Assembly: GCA_013399855.1 (NCBI GenBank)
Contig: VXAY01004360.1
Coordinates: 2,151,386-2,215,385 of the forward strand
Length of the DNA: 64,000 nucleotides
Direction: 5' to 3'
Source: Oxyruncus cristatus
Lineage: Eukaryota > Chordata > Aves > Passeriformes > Cotingidae
The number at the start of each line of letters is the position of its first letter. Position 1 is the first letter of the stretch. Made by a program: the position numbers and the translations under genes. The notes under the pieces are model-generated. The model was not told the DNA's origin and ran no database searches. It worked only from the letters and a program-made list of their open reading frames with translations. This document shows, piece after piece, positions 1-12,800 of the stretch.

Positions 1-544
1 AGCTATTGAATTTGTTATCTTAGGGGAAGCAACAGCAAGCTTCCTAAATGACAAAAGGCAACCAGTGTTTTTATCTGCATAATTTTTGTAATATATCTCA
101 GACAAAAAATTTTGAACTGCAAGGTTTACTACTTTTAGATTATTATATGAATTTTCTATGTAGATAAGTTTCTGTTTGCTATTCTATGTAAAGACATGAG
201 GAGGGATATAGATGGAGATGCAGTCTGCATTTAACGTTGGACAGCTCATACCTTATTTAAGTTAAATTTTAAACCTTTAATACAGTTGGGGTGAGAAAGC
301 AGTCAGGTGCTCAAGGTGATTGACTAATGGGTTGAGGCAGGTAGAGAGACAAAAGGATGAAGAGGTGATAGAACCAATGAAAAGTCACAAGCAAGCTCCC
401 TGGTTCATGGAAAACTCATTCTGGAAGAGAGAAATTATTTGGCCAAGGGTGAGGTAGTTGTGTGAAAAGGTTGAGAGTTCTTTGTGTGATTCTGTGTCAC
501 AAAACCAACCTCAGGCTTTAAAATCTAACAGTTTACATAAGTCA
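1..544. other. Non-coding AT-rich DNA
   Basis: No ORF, repeat or RNA signal could be supported. The sequence is ordinary AT-rich avian intergenic or intronic DNA leading up to the LTR that starts at 545. Confidence 0.6.
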
Positions 545-729
545 TGTTGTAGTGGGCTTCTGTGGCTGGGCTTTGGTAGCAGGGCGTGCTACAGGGGTGT
601 CTTCTCTGAGAAGCTGCTAGAAGCTTCCCCTGTCTAGTGAAGCCACAGCCAGCTGGCTCCAGGATGGGCTTTCTGCCTCTGGCTAAGGCTGAGCCAACCA
701 GGAGTAATAGCAACGCCTCTGTGATAATA

Positions 730-737
730 TATTTAAG
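730..737 (+). promoter_or_regulatory. TATA-like box of LTR copy 1
   Basis: TATTTAAG sits at the same place relative to the conserved GCCTCTG phrase as in the other two copies (57810-57817 and, reversed, 9792-9799). This marks the probable retroviral core promoter. Whether it is active is unknown. Confidence 0.5.
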
Positions 738-1451
738 AACCAAAGGTTTTTGTGCAGATAGGAATTCCAGATAGGGAAAAGGGGAGTGAGAACATGGGAA
801 CAACAAAGTAGACACCAAGGTCAGTGCAGAAGAAGGGTGAGGAGGTGCTCCAGGCACCAGAGCTGAGGCCCTGCAGCCCGTGGTGCAGACCGTGGTGGAA
901 CAGCTGTGCCCCTGCAGCCCATGGAGGACCATCGGGGTGCAGAGACCCACCTGAAGCCCATGAAGAAGTCCATGATAGAGCATGTGGATGCCTGAAGAAG
1001 GCTGTGACCCCGTGGGAGGCCCAAGATGGAGCAGGGTCCTGTCATGAACCTGCAGCCTGTGGAGAGAGGACACCATGCTGGAGCAAGTTTTTCCTGGGCA
1101 GGACTTGCAGCCCCTGTGGGGAACCCACAGTGGAGAAGCTAATTCATGGACTGCACCCCATGGAGAAGTGACCCACAGGACAGCAATTTTGTGAAGAACT
1201 GTTGCCCATGGGATGGACTCATGCCCGAGAGGTCCATGAAGGACTATCTGCCATGGGAGGGACACCACAGGAGCAGGGAAGGACTCCTCTCCCTGAGCAG
1301 AGGCAGAAACAACAGCTGACTGTAACCCCCATTCCCATCCCCCTGCACTGCGGCGGGCGGGAGGAGGGAGAACATGGAAGAAAGGAGGAGTTCAGGGAAG
1401 GCATTTTTGAGATTATTTTACTTCTCACTCTTTTGCTCTGATCCTGTCAGT

Positions 1452-1457
1452 ATTAAA
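1452..1457 (+). terminator. Poly(A) signal of LTR copy 1 (ATTAAA variant)
   Basis: ATTAAA stands where copy 3 has AATAAA (58554-58559). It is the expected retroviral polyadenylation signal, mutated in the second base. Confidence 0.45.
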
Positions 1458-1647
1458 TTTAAGTATTATCCCCACTTGGAGTCTGTTTTGCCCATGAAGG
1501 TGACCAGTAAGTAACTTCTCTCAGCTCTTATCTCAACTCATGAATCCTTCACTGTTTTTTTTTTCTCTCCTCTGTCCAGTTGCAGAGGGGAGTGAGAGAG
1601 TGACTGCACTGAGTACCTGGCATCCAGCCAGGGTCAATCCACTAACA

Positions 1648-4049
1648 TGTGCACTGTTTTGTGTGGGATTTTTGCTTCACCAGTATAAGCCAGACTGGAT
1701 GAACTTGCCCTGCTTCCTTAGCTCTTAAGTGTCTTTTGATAGATGTAAGAAGTATCTTTTATTGTCCACGAACAAGAGTGGAAAGACAGGAGAAAATATA
1801 GGAACATAAATGAAATAGGACTTTTATGGAAGCATCAACTCAAACCATTTAGAAAGATTTGTGTTACTGCATTTAATTTCTTCCAGATGTTCTTGCAATG
1901 GGGGAATTTGGATTAACCTGGGAAGGTCAATGGAAAAACATGGTTTCCTGATTTTAAAAATTAGGAAGAAAGGACCATTACTGTGCTAGTCTGACAGCTT
2001 TACAATTACCAGGGTAGTAATTTATTTTGCTTACAGTGTAGGGAGAAAAATTTTTGGACGAGGCACCACCATGGCAGCTATTAAAATTCTAGGAATTTCC
2101 CTGCTATTCAGAATCCCTGAAAAGCCAATGGGGAAGAGGACCCTGTGTTAGCATTGGATTAAGATTGTTTGCATTTAGTCTGGGTTTGCTGTGACCAAAT
2201 GTTGACACTGACTGAAAGAAAGAAAGAACAAAGAAAATAAGAAAATGCTATCACCAGAAATAGCTTAAATTAGCATCCTGTTTGGCAATATCAGCGAGTC
2301 TGAAGCTTCTTATCACTCTTAATCGACTACTTTGCAAGAGGTTTATCTTATGTGGAAAAGTAGGTCATATTTGAAGACTGAGATGTAATTGCTCTGGATT
2401 TAATGTGATGAATGTGGTGGGAAACTTGAATGGCTCATAGATGAAGTCATATGAACTAAGATGATGTCAAACATGATTTTGTAGCCTAGGAAACTAGAGA
2501 CAAGTTATCTGTGTCAATTGCTTATTTGAGCAATGAAGATTGGATATGTTTTTTTCCTACCTTGTGTTGATTATGACGTCTGTTGTTACTTTTTTCTGAT
2601 GATTCTCCTGTTCCTGGCAAGATCAATAGCTACTGACAAGACAGTGGGGCAGGTACCTGTCTGTGTAGCTTCTTTTTTGCTCTACCTTCACTGAGAGAAA
2701 CTGAATTGTGAGAACACATAGGCCCAGCAGAGCTAGCAAACAACAAACTTTCATTGAATGTCTTCTCTAGGACCTTTTTATCTCTTCCAAACCCTTCCAC
2801 TCAGCCACCCCTTGAAAGAAAATTAAAATAAAGAGCATACCACAATACACAGTTGAGCTTCCAGAAAAAAATAGGTTATTGTCAAGTCCTCAGTGATGTC
2901 TTGCTCTCCTGTATATAGTAGATGGTTGGGAAGATTTAGATAATTTTTCAGTAATATCTTCCCCAGCGCAGGGAAAGGGCCAGGCTAGAGATGTGAATGT
3001 TACTGGTGTGCTGATCAAACATTCCCCCATGTTCCTTTTCTTCCAAAAAAGAAGGGTAAAGACCCAAAGCTCTTTCCATCTGTAGTAGCCAAATTAGCTA
3101 AACTAGAATTTCCCAGATCTCAGACTGCATGTTTGCTATTTTGCTGTCTTGACATATTTCACTAAAGAAGTTTACTTGCAGAAATATGCAGTGACTAGAA
3201 TAGATGCTTACTTGCTTTACCTCCATTCATTGGTCCATATCTTCCACAATGGGAGTAAGAAATATTAGTCATTATTAAAAAAAGCATAAGGCAAAAAAGT
3301 TTTCCCATGGTAGTTTAAGGAAATTTTTATTTTCCCATTTATTTGTTGGTGCTTTTACTTCACAGGTATCTGTATTGAACACAAGTACACCCTAAACTTT
3401 ACTCATTTACTTTCTTCTTCCATGTGGCTCTTCTTTCACAGATGATATCACGTTTTCTTGGCAATGTGCTGCTTTTGCAGCCGTTTCCAGTTGGAAATGG
3501 GACTGGGACCGTCTTTCTGAGTTTCATTTAGAAGTAAATAGTGATGAATTTTCTAGCTATTTGGTGAAAAGCACACTATATATGTGTGACAAATCACAGG
3601 CCTGTACGTGTTTTCAGAAATTACTCTGAAAATAATTAAGAAACAAGTATAGTCTAACTGAAGACCATTCATGAATGGTAAAAAAATAAAAGAGATAAAT
3701 ACAACAAAAATGTACATAGTTCAATAGAGGTAATGGAAACTTCTCTAATCTGTTTGGACCTCAGGGCGGTTAGATTGGAGGAGCCCAGGAGAAGAGAGGG
3801 CAGAGAGTGTCAGTAGGATTTGTTGGAGTTTCTGGAAGGCAAGGTGGAGAGCCTCCAGCCATCATCATATTTATCTGTATAAGCTCGACTGTAGCTGCCA
3901 CACTGTTGCTGGAGTCTGATTTGTGTTCTACTGTAGTCTGCTCCAAATGTCTTGTTTCAACATGTTTAATTTGTTTGTTTGAGCTTGCTTCTGTGTATGA
4001 AGGTGAACTTAAACAATCTTTTCCTGAATATTATTACACCATAGCTAGT
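1648..4049. other. Non-coding AT-rich DNA, no gene seen
   Basis: About 2.4 kb without a supportable gene or a recognised repeat. There is a purine-rich stretch near 2215-2250. The 86-codon open frame at 3807-4067 has no domain features and partly runs into the CR1 element that follows, so it is not called as a gene. Confidence 0.55.
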
Positions 4050-5392
4050 GTTACAGGGGACCTCTAGAGATCACATAGTCCAACCCCTCTGCTAAGGCAG
4101 GGTCACCTAGAGCCAGTTACACAGGAGCACATCCAGGTGGGTTTTGAATGTCTCCAGAAAGAGAGACTCCACTAGCTCCCTGGCAGCCTATTCCAGTGTG
4201 CTGCCACCCTCAATGTAAAAAAGTTCTTCCTGATGTTGAGATGGAACTTTTTTTGCTTTAGTTTATGTACATTACTCCTTGTTCTGTCTCTGAGCACCAC
4301 TGAAAAGTCTGGCACCATCCTGTCTTCAAGATATTTGTATGTATTGATGAGATCCCTTCTCAGTCTTCTCTAAACTAAACAGACCCCACTGCCATGGTCT
4401 ACCCTCATAAGAGAGGTGTTCCAGACCCCTAAGCATCTTTGTGGTCTTCTGTTGGATCATCTTCAATATTCCTTATCTTTCTTGAACTGTGGAGGGCAGA
4501 ACTGAACACAATACTCCAGATGTGGCCTCACAAGGGTTGAGTAGAAGGGGAGGATCACCTCCATCAACCTGATGGACACACTTCCTGATGTACCCATGAT
4601 TCCACTGGCCCTCCTGTCCCCAAGGGCACACTGCCAGCTCATGGTCAGCTTGTCATCCACCAATACTCCCAAATCTCTTCTCTGCAGAGCTGCTCTGTAG
4701 CTGGTCAGCCCCCAACCTGAACTGGTACTTCAGTTACTCCCCCACAGGTGTAAGACCCTACACATGCCCTAGTTGAACCTCGTTAGGTTTCTCTCTGCTC
4801 AACTCTCCAGCCTGTGAAGGTCCCGCTGAATGGCAGCATAGCCTTTAGGTGTGTAAGCAACTCATCTCCCCTCCCTGTCTCCCTCTAGTTTATTATCAGC
4901 AAACTTGCTTGGAGTGCATTCTATCTCTCCATGCAGGTCATTGATAAACAAGTTGAATCAGACTGGACCCATTATTGTTCCCTGGGGAACACAACTGACT
5001 ACAGACCTCCAACCATGTGTTACTCCACCGGTCATGATGCTCTGAGCTCTGCCATTCAGCCAGTTCTTGGTCCATCTCACTGTCCATTTGTTTAACCTGC
5101 ATTTCCTGAGCTTACCTAGGAGGATGTTATGGGAGACAGCACCAAAAACCTTGCAGAAGTCAAGGTAGATGACGCGCACTGCACTTCCCTCATTGACCAC
5201 TCCTGCCACGCCATCATAGAAGGCTATCAGATTGGCCAAGCATAATTTCCCCTTGGTGAATCCATGCTGACTACTCCCAATGACCTTTTCTGCTAAATGC
5301 TTGGTGATTACCTCCAGAATTATCTATTCCATCAGCTTTCCAGGCATGGAGGTGAGGCTGACTGGCCAGTAGTTTCCAGGGTCCTGTTTCTA
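4050..5392 (-). mobile_element. CR1 LINE, 5'-truncated 1.3-kb copy
   Basis: A chicken-repeat-1 non-LTR retrotransposon in reverse orientation. The plus strand opens with the reversed 3' end (GGGGACCTCTAGAGATCAC, then AGTCCAACCCC), passes through the reversed 3' UTR, and continues into reversed ORF2. It stops near CCAGGGTCCTGTTTC at about 5390, so the 5' part of ORF2 and all of ORF1 are missing. This is normal for CR1, which truncates at the 5' end during target-primed reverse transcription. It is the longest CR1 in the window. Wording is closest to the CR1-D/F-like branch from memory; the subfamily is not certain. Many substitutions, frameshifts and stops show it is old and immobile. Confidence 0.93.
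4463..5239 (-). pseudogene. CR1 ORF2 reverse transcriptase remnant
   Basis: Reverse-strand translation shows the palm region of a CR1 reverse transcriptase in broken pieces. In the 93-codon frame (5239 down to 4958) residues 25-28 read YLDF, keeping the first catalytic Asp. The following FD of the family is FG (residues 32-33). VPQG of the next RT motif is at residues 84-87, followed by a stop. Further along, the catalytic FADD box reads FADN (bases 4892-4903), a lost second Asp. The 69-codon frame (4672 down to 4463) has the downstream block DLGVLVD-KL-MS-QCA and ends [12 protein letters not shown]. In the live element this protein nicks the target and copies the RNA. Here it is dead through stops, frameshifts and loss of catalytic residues. 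Confidence 0.9.
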
Positions 5393-8300
5393 TTACCAGG
5401 TTCATAATCAATTAAATCATTACAATGTGTTAAAATGAGAGTCTTTCTACCACATGCATCCATCTATGGTGGGAATAGATATTAGGGATCATCTAACTCC
5501 CATCTGTGCAATGGAACAAATGCTCATTAACACACCAGAAAATGTTTTATTCCCTCTGAAACAACTGCTTTGTAATCCATAGCCTGACTCTGAGGGAAGA
5601 GAAAGACATCACGGAAGTAACACAAGACAATTGTAGATACTTTTTCTCCCTTCTGAATCAGTCTCTATGCCAGGGACCAGTGACTCTTCCAGTCCATCAC
5701 ATCTTCTCCTCCAAGGATCTGCATTACCCTGAGTAAAGAGCTTTCTTTGCCAGAAATGTAATTAAAATTCTCAAACACCATTATCAGCTCTTTGCAGCCT
5801 TGTAAACTTGGTCTTGGCGTGGGACCCTCTGCTACCAAATCATACTGATGAAAACATTCCCCTGTGGAATTCGATTATGTGCTGTGTGTGGCAACAACCA
5901 CTGTACGATGACTTCAGGAGATATCACTGTGGCAGACTGGTTAGGGAAGAGGTAAAAAGGGACAAGGAAACTGGAGAAATTGAGGAAAAAGAAAGTGAAA
6001 AAAATAAAACCAAATCAAAACACAAAGCCTTCTGTGTTGTGCAGAAACCACATCAGATGCATGTGAAATGGAGTGAGTTGAGGGTGGTAGGAAGCCTTGG
6101 GCTCAAAACTACTCTTCAGCTCTTAAAGTTTTCCAGCAGGTGCCTTCCTGTTGTTTGCAATAGCAGATGGTTTGTGATATGCGCTTAAGTGTAGTATTTG
6201 GTTTTCCTCAGAGATGTGATGCATTTTTGTGTGGTTTTAAGCTCCACATTTGGTCATCAAGGGAAAAATAAAAATGCTTTCTGTTATCTGCTTGCGTTGT
6301 CAGTATAGGAGAACACTACAATAACATAACACAACAGCTTTGTCTTTAGTTGATGTTTTCCCCTGTTAATTTACTTTCTATTGTTTTCCTCGTAATATCT
6401 TGGGTAGCAATAAGAGGACTACAGCATTCCTTTTTCTCACCACAAGTGTTCACCGAACCACTTTTAATTAAGAGAAGGTATATTGACATGCATAACATAA
6501 TCAGGTCAGGGACTAGAGCTGAAATTGATTGAGTGCAGCTCTTCTACACTTATTTCAATTTATGAATGTTCAGATGCAGATGGGTAGTGAAAAGGTTTAA
6601 TTTCAGTTTGTGTTGTTAGCACAATCCTTATAATGGAAGTATTAACTGAACATGCTCTGCGTCAGTGTGGAGCAATCAAGCATGTCCAGTTTTCATAAGG
6701 GGGGATTGGAGGTCAATTCTGAGCAGGTTCCAAGCGTTCTAGTTATAGAAACATATTTACATTTGATCAGCTACAGCATTAAAAATAACATTTCTGGAAA
6801 TCCAGCCCTAAAAAAAGAAAAAACCCAAGTATTTTGGAATAGCAACTCCTGTGTAAAAGTAGATCATATTTTTAATTTTATGACTTATGGAGATGTAGAT
6901 GTGACACGATTTCCTGCTAAAGTTCTCTGCAATCATTTGTTTTGGTTAGGTCATCATGCACATCCTTGTAAACTTGGGGCTTCTATTGTTATATTCATTT
7001 TTCATTAAAATCTAAATACACCAAGTTGTTTTAACCTGAAACCCCATGGTCATAATGAGTTACACTGCTTTTTCAATGTGTGTGACATGCAGCATTCTAC
7101 TCCTACTGAGTAATATTCTCTATATCTTAAGCCACAGCAGTACATAGGGTTTTAAAGTTGTGATTTGTTAAAGTGTTTTATCCTTCTAATGATCTTTATT
7201 ACTTGTCATCTTATGAACAAATGGATTTTTTTCTTGAACCCTGAATCATAGGTATATGACATTTTCTATCACCTTTCTTTTCCTTGTGTTCATAATGATT
7301 TGCAAGTGTTTAAAGCTTGAATAGAAACATGCAAGTAAATTTGTATTTTGTCCACAAGAGCAGTGTGTTTTATTTATTTTTTCCACTTCCTTACAGGGCG
7401 AACAGACCATTAAGATACACATCTCATTTCCAATTCAGATACCTCATAAGTTCTGCTTGGTTGATAAACTAATGGAAAGGTCTAGGGATTTCAGTCTGGG
7501 AATTTCTGTCACATAAAGCATTCTTCTTTCCCTTGGGATTTTATTGACCTAGAAAGAAAAATACAACCCCCTGTTTCTGTAAATCTACCTTAGGAACTAA
7601 GGGCCATAACTTAAGTGATGTGTAGAATGGTGCAGTAGTGTACTGTACTGTACAATACATGGAACAATAATTGATTTCTTATTTCAACTGCCTAATAAGA
7701 ATAAAAATTCCACCAAACACAATTGGTTGTGATTTAATCAAAAAGAAAACTTCTCAATTTTATTTCATAAGGACAAAATGTTGAGAAGTTTCCTTTAGTG
7801 TCATAGTCCCTGATTTCCCCTGAATTATTACATTTTTGTTTTCTTCTAAGGCAGTCAGCAAAGAATTTGAAACAACTAGTTAGCCCTGCCCTTTTACACT
7901 AAGAAATTGCTTAGAATTGGTGCAAGTCTCCTTGATTTTTCCTGCAGGCTGTGAGCCTACGTTTGCTGAGAGGGGCCATGGGCATCCAAGGGATAAGCCT
8001 TGCTGAGGCTTATTTTCTTCCTCCACTTAAAAAGAGAAACACTCTAAATTGACTGATTTTACCTAAGCAACGAGCATACTAATCAAGCTAAGTGAGAGGG
8101 TCATTCTTCCTCATACTGACCTATGCATATCATATAAAACAATAACATATGCCATGGAAGGTGGAACATGACAGCTCAAACAGCTTCATTCGGCTGTGAA
8201 AGTTGAATCCAGGGTTTCTACCAACTAAGGAATTGCTGTAGCCGCTAAGTGTTCATCTGTGACCATTGAATCATCCATTTTTTTATACTACTCTTGAAAA

Positions 8301-8736
8301 ATCAACAAAATATTTAGTCCAATTTCTAATTTTTATGCTCTTAAATGTGAAAAGAAGCATGCAGCAGTTCTTTTTCTTTTTAGAAGTTCCTGACTCTCTA
8401 ATTCCTATTGATTCAGAAGACATTCAGTAATTAAGACTTTTTGATGTTCTCATAAATTCATTTAGCATCTACATGTACCCTTTAAATATTACCCCAAAGT
8501 ATTTGCTGGAAAAGGAATTTTTGTGAGTGAAATGGAGCCAAGATGTGAAATAATAATGTTTTCTCTATTCTAGGTGTACACTAAAACGGAGATGTATGAC
8601 GTTTAAACAGACTCCAAATCAAATTCATATCCTGCATATTTTTCAGTATTGATCATAAATGTCAATCTCTCTTGATGATGTGCCTCACTCCCACCTGTGC
8701 TCTGTTCTTGCCTCATGTAGATACATGATACAACAG
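5393..8736. other. Non-coding AT-rich DNA, no gene seen
   Basis: About 3.3 kb with no recognised repeat. A purine-rich low-complexity stretch at about 5950-6040 produces a Lys/Glu-rich open frame (126 codons, 5808-6188) that has no domain and is not supported as a gene. The rest is AT-rich with scattered homopolymers. Confidence 0.5.
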
Positions 8737-8848
8737 TGTCGTGGGTTTACTTTGGACCAATTTTTTTCAAACCTTTTATACAATTGCTATAAGAGGAGAG
8801 AAGTTTTATACAGACAAAAGAGACCTGACATGGGGGAACAATATTAAA

Positions 8849-8854
8849 TTTATT
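8849..8854 (-). terminator. Poly(A) signal of LTR copy 2
   Basis: TTTATT on the plus strand reads AATAAA on the LTR strand, about 110 bp before the LTR 3' end, as expected for the R region. Confidence 0.5.
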
Positions 8855-9086
8855 ACTAGCAGGATAAAAACTACAGAATAATATATACAACAATTCTAAC
8901 TAGGTAAAATTAGGAAGAAAATGTTATGTATTTACAAAATTATCCCTCCCCCCTGTATCAGTCCAGGAGGAGAAAAGTCTCTTCTTTACCTTCAAGGTTA
9001 CAGTTCCTCTAAATCAAATTTGCAGCACTTGGAAATTTTCTTCTATTATCTCTAGGGCAACAACTCCGACTGGCTGTAGCAGGAAA

Positions 9087-9105
9087 TCTCTCTCTCTCTC
9101 TCTCT
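9087..9105. repeat. (TC)n microsatellite
   Basis: Nine uninterrupted TC units plus one T inside LTR copy 2. Likely length-variable. Confidence 0.9.
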
Positions 9106-9791
9106 GCTGCACGTCGACCTCAGGACTGTCCCTGCCCCTCCCTGCCGGGCCAGGACCGGAGGCTGGGGGGTACTCGGGCCCTGTGAGGTCCTCCATGGAC
9201 TGCAAGGGGACAACTTGCTGCACCAGGGTCTTCACTGTTACAGGGGATAATGGCATCGAGTCCATCCCCTGTTTCTTGTGGGGTCCCTTCTCACGGGAGA
9301 CAGCCTTGGATGAGCTTCTCCAACATGAGTCTACCCTCGGACAACAGTTCTTCCATAATCTGCTCTCCTTTAGGGTCACCAATGAATTACACCAGCATAA
9401 ATCCCTCACTGGGATCACAAGTCCTACCTGGGACAATTGCTCCAGCATAGGTTTCTCTCTCCAAGGGCCACGGGTCTCCAGCAAGATTCTGTTTCATCTT
9501 AGGCTTCCCATGGAGTTACAGCCTCCTCTGTGCATTCCTCTGCTCCAGCACAAGCTCCTTCATGAGCTGCAGAAGGATCTCCTCACTCCAAATAATCTTC
9601 CACAAGTGGCAGGGGTTTTAGTTTTTAAGTCTTTTCCCCTGATGGAGGGGGAGGAGAGGCCTGGGGTGGGGGGGGGCCTTTCTCCCCCCTGCTGCTACAC
9701 TGACCTTGGAGGCTACATTGCTATCTCTTGTTCTCCTCTGCTCCTCTTTGGGCTGGAATTTCTTCTGCACCACATGCTTCTTTTCCACTTT

Positions 9792-9799
9792 CTTAAATA
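9792..9799 (-). promoter_or_regulatory. TATA-like box of LTR copy 2
   Basis: CTTAAATA on the plus strand reads TATTTAAG on the LTR strand, identical to the box of copy 1. Confidence 0.5.
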
Positions 9800-9856
9800 T
9801 GTCATTTGCAGAAGTGTTACTAAAAAGCCCAATCTACTTATTTGTGATTGACTACA

Positions 9857-12800
9857 GCAGAGGATGATATATTGCTTCTGGGAATGGTGGTCCTCAGTGC
9901 ATCCAGTTAATACTTCTGTTCTGTGCTCATTGACTAATGATTACTTACCTTGTAGACTTTTGTATTTGGAGGTGCTTTTAAACACCAAGTCAGACTGGCT
10001 GCTTAGACTTCCTGGAAAAGGTATCTCTTTGTGGTTCCTACAGGATGTACCAAAGTACTGTATACAAATCAGCTCGGGATACCTAGCTCCATTTGAAGGA
10101 GGTCAGGTCAATCTCTGGATATATTGCTGGATACTTAGTCTTCAGGAAAATATTATTTTCCTTGTTATTTGTAATTTAACATATTGTGGTTACCTCTAGG
10201 ATAGTGCTAAGCTCACCAGACTGATTATATGTTTAAAATTAGATTGCTTAATTTATTTTCCAAAGTGTTTCTACACTAAAATAAAAGCCTTATCCTGAAT
10301 CATTCTCTGTAGGACAGTAGAAAGCAATGTCCCACCATGAAATTCTCTAAGACAGCTGATCTCTGCAGGCTCAGCACCAATGTATCAGCTGGGCAACCCG
10401 CTCATACATTGTGTTTCTATACTCAGAGCTTCTCTGTATGCAGGCTCTGAGGAAGGCTTTCAGTTCTCGTTCAGCTTCAAATATCTTTAAATGTATCTAA
10501 AGCTGCTACGTTGGAAAGGACCAACGTGTCCAGGACTCCATGAAACTTCTTCCTCCATTCATGGTGAGGTGGACAGCACGGTGGGGCTTGCCTTGTGGAA
10601 CTCACTTTGAGGGGATTCAGGTGTGTACTCACATCTTGACACACAAACAGGGATGAGAGTGGTGGGAAGAAGGCCCTGAGCATGTGCTGACATGCTATAT
10701 CCTAAGATCTATTGTAAAGCTTCTGGAACATTCAACAGGTGTACTTCTATGGAACAATAGATCCTTGATTACTCCACAGGCTCATCTATATCCACTTTCC
10801 CAATGAATACTAGAAAAGTTGATGCTGTCCATATTAAAATATAAACAGGCTATCGTGTAACTCAGAAGTGAAAGAATACTTTTAGTAAATAGCAATGACA
10901 GGGTCATTAAATAGCTATTTGATCCCTGTTTATTCAAAACTCATTTTGTGAACTGGCAAGACTAACTAATTGTCCAAGAAATCATTTAAAACCTGTTTCT
11001 CAGATGGGATATTTATACTGAATTTTATAATGTAAATACTGTTTACCTTGCAAAATGTATCTATATCCTTCCTAACTATTTATTGGAAAAATTCACTGCT
11101 GGTTTAAGAGTCTAAAAACAGACATCTCCATTGTTTTTTCTAGTGTCTAAAGCTGCCTTTTAACTTCTTGTGATGAGTGGTTTTCAGTGTTTTGCTGGAC
11201 TGAATATCTCTAAAAACTGGATTAAATAATTTTCTAATTAAAATGTTTGAATTAGTGCAGAAAGCAGATGGGACAGTGCAGTTTATCTTAGCAGCAGTAG
11301 TCCAAACAAGAAGCCCTAGCAAAGACAAAGAATATGTGTCACAGACAACCAGCCTGCTGCTCCTGGGAGGAGTTATGATTCCACAAGCAGACAGACCAGT
11401 ATTGAACTGATGCCAGGAAAAACAGTTCAATTTGGCTGGAAAACCGTAAATGTTTCAATTTTACAAAGATCACAATTTTTTTTTTCAATTTTCCTTTGTA
11501 AAAACTGAAGGAAAATGTTTTGTTCTGTTTGGCTTATCCTAAATCCCAGGGATTGGAATTATCAAAGAGCTATGATTTCCATTTCTGTGTCTTTGGGGTG
11601 GAAAGTCATGACAGAAAAAATCCCAGCCAGTCTACCTACAGGCTTTTAATTTTTTGTAAGGAATATGTTAAATAAATGTAATATGTCTTGATAAAGAAGC
11701 CATCTATGATAGGAACAGTGGTAAATTGTGCAGAAGCAGCAAGGATGAAGGCTGCTCTTCCAAAATAAGATGGGAAAAGAGAGAAATGTCACCAGTTTAT
11801 TCAGAAACAGACTTGTGAAAGCGTAAAGTTCAGTATGGTCTTGTGACTTTCAGGGGGAAAAAAAAGGCAGAAAAGAGAAACAAAATGTAATGTGGAAGAA
11901 ATGAAGAAGTTCTACCAGATGGCTTGAGTGGATTTTTGTTTTGCTCATTAAACAGTAACAGTAAACAGAAATAGCAAAAGAACACCAAGGTCTCACAAAC
12001 TAGATTTTTTAGCCATATACAAATATGAAAACCCTCCACTACCCTGCGTTCTGGTGATTTCTAAAACATGGGGATGTACATCAGGACATGGAGGAAACAT
12101 TTCTTTATGAAGGAAGTTCCTATGTGAAATCTCCAAGCCCTGAAACGTGCTTTCTGTAGGGACATGTATGATCCAATAATGAAAAATCCAGCTTTCAGAA
12201 TACAAATTCCCAGGATTCCAGAGTAGGCAGACAAGACATTTTTCTAGGTTTGGACTGTGTTTGCTGGTTTGGAGTAAGCATAGCTGGCACCTGAGCCCTA
12301 CAAAGGCAGAGAGGAGGGCTACTTAACTGGAACAGAAATTTAGACATACATATCCTTGAAATGGATTTTCAGCTTGAAGTGTTAAATAGAATGAAAAACT
12401 CCATCTTTGCTGCTTGATATTGATCTCTTTCACAAGGGTTTGCTGGAAAATCTTCAAAGACTTTAGGAGTCATATACACACATATAATATCTCTCCAGAA
12501 ATCATAGCCTGTTTGGTTTTGATGTAAATATTGAAAAGCTCAAGCACTACGTTTTTCCTTTTTGCTCTTGCTCTTGCAATCCAAATCATTGTAAAACACT
12601 ATATAGGACATATCTTGGAGGGATAGAGGTGGGGTAATCTTTGTGCATATACCCCCACTCCAAATATGCATACACAAAATGTTTATCATGTACCTGCACC
12701 TCAAACTAAAACTCAACATTACTTTTGTTACAGTCAGTTAAGAAATCCATGTTAACAGGAAAGAACTGAGAGATGCAACTGCACAGGCAAACATGAACAG

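Larger units (their letters stand above)
545..1647 (+). mobile_element. Solo-type ERV LTR, 1.1-kb GC-rich avian family (copy 1)
   Basis: An endogenous retrovirus long terminal repeat standing alone. It begins TGTTGTAGTGGG and ends ...CCACTAACA, the TG...CA termini of retroviral LTRs. It carries a TATA-like TATTTAAG about 185 bp from its start and an ATTAAA polyadenylation signal near 1452. The middle is GC-rich and built from repeated phrases of the type CTGCAGCCC(A/G)TGG and TGGAG(C/A)AG. It matches the copies at 57632-58725 (same strand) and 8737-9856 (opposite strand) in order and wording. From memory it resembles the long LTRs common in songbird genomes (TguLTR5-like ERVL), but the family name is not checked. 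No internal gag, pol or env sequence is attached. The flanking 5 bp (AGTCA and TGTGC) do not match, so no target-site duplication is preserved. The antisense strand is open for 247 codons (525-1268); see findings. Confidence 0.8.
8737..9856 (-). mobile_element. ERV LTR, 1.1-kb GC-rich avian family, reverse orientation (copy 2)
   Basis: A long LTR on the minus strand. The plus-strand left edge is TGTCGTGGGTTTAC (reverse: ...CCCACGACA, the LTR 3' end). The right edge is estimated at ...TTGACTACA, which reversed starts TGTAGTC. Read on the minus strand it has TATTTAAG (9792-9799), then the GC-rich block of repeated TGGAGCAG and CTGCAG phrases, then AATAAA (8849-8854), in the same order as copies 1 and 3. 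Its U5 segment differs clearly, so it belongs to a sister subfamily. A (TC)n run lies at 9087-9105. No target-site duplication could be confirmed, and the right boundary is the least certain part. The antisense (plus) strand is open for 222 codons at 9183-9851. Confidence 0.72.

Noticed and set aside
5808..6188. 126-codon plus-strand open frame with Lys/Glu-rich middle
   Set aside because: The charged middle comes from a purine-rich low-complexity stretch; no recognisable family.
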